Source of the DNA: Eubacteriales bacterium
GTDB lineage: Bacteria; Bacillota_A; Clostridia; Christensenellales; Aristaeellaceae
DNA: 5,415 bases
NCBI GenBank assembly: GCA_030528845.1
Contig: JAUMYC010000104.1
Coordinates: 1-5,415, forward strand
Reading direction: 5' to 3'
Numbering within the stretch: the stretch's first letter is position 1; the number at the start of each line of letters is the position of its first letter. Under the pieces are notes generated by a model, which did no database searches, was not told where the DNA came from, and saw only the letters and a program-made list of their open reading frames with translations. Both the position numbers and the translations under genes were made by a program. This document shows, one piece after another, positions 5,361-5,415 of this stretch.

Positions 5361-5415
5361 CGAATCCCGCCGGGCGCGCCAACCCCCGAAGCCTTTGGCT
5401 TCGGGGGTTTTTTGT
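5361..5415 (+). repeat. 55-bp direct repeat, copy 2 (orphan tRNA 3' end plus terminator), reaches the window edge
   Basis: Exact copy of 5208-5262. Here the tRNA part is an orphan: upstream of 5361 there is no matching GCGCCCG acceptor strand, D-arm or anticodon arm, so it is a fragment of 21 nt and not a second gene. Its terminator (stem 5383-5393 with 5397-5407, then T at 5408-5413) is intact. The identity continues to the last base of the window, so the true repeat may be longer. Confidence 0.9.

Noticed and set aside
5361..5381. A second tRNA-Arg gene at the right end
   Set aside because: Only the last 21 nt of the tRNA are present. No matching acceptor strand, D-arm or anticodon arm exists upstream of 5361.
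5164..5382. A 72-codon minus-strand frame with two PAGF-type motifs (LARPAGFEPT, MARPAGFAPA)
   Set aside because: This is the well-known false protein made by translating the antisense of a tRNA 3' end. The two similar motifs simply reflect the two copies of the repeat.
5263..5415. A CRISPR array or origin-type iteron cluster
   Set aside because: There are only two copies of one 55-bp repeat with a single spacer, and the repeat is explained by a tRNA end plus a terminator.

Overview
This 5.4 kb stretch is chromosomal housekeeping DNA from a high-GC member of the Bacillota, most likely a gut-type Clostridia. That placement is inferred from four things: the firmicute-type (class II) galactose-1-phosphate uridylyltransferase, the clostridial style of the cysteinyl-tRNA synthetase, the AGGAGG-like ribosome binding sites, and many factor-independent terminators with perfect stems. 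Base composition is high in G+C by eye, probably a little over 60 %. The genus cannot be settled from the window.

Layout. Positions 1-720 (+) hold the 3' part of cysS, including the KMSKS loop and the C-terminal region. A 216-bp convergent gap follows. It contains a two-hairpin GC-rich repeat, a strong bidirectional terminator shared by cysS and galT, and a second terminator serving cysS only. Positions 937-2490 (-) are a complete galT of the class II family, preceded by a strong Shine-Dalgarno and an AT-rich patch that probably holds its promoter. Positions 2673-2705 are the terminator of the next minus-strand unit. That unit is a likely two-gene operon: a CLC-family anion transporter (stop at 3657) followed 30 bp later by an EamA/DMT-family membrane transporter (2712-3626). 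The CLC protein has a changed selectivity filter that recalls the fluoride/proton antiporter branch. Positions 4980-5152 are a divergent regulatory gap with two pairs of short direct repeats and a promoter for a plus-strand tRNA-Arg(CCG) gene (5153-5228), which has its own terminator.

The most curious part is the right end. The last 21 bases of the tRNA gene and its whole terminator, 55 bp in all, are repeated exactly 153 bp downstream and run to the last base of the window. The 98-bp spacer between the copies is made mostly of small hairpins and carries an inverted 11-bp copy of the T-arm. One of its hairpin modules is identical over 14 bp to a hairpin in the cysS-galT gap. This looks like an attachment-site-like scar, a decayed tandem duplication or an interspersed hairpin repeat family; the window alone cannot decide.

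The genes do not form one pathway. cysS and tRNA-Arg serve translation, galT serves galactose use (Leloir pathway), and the CLC-EamA pair are membrane transporters that may handle toxic anions and metabolites. I see no phage, CRISPR or defence genes and no clear new multi-gene system.
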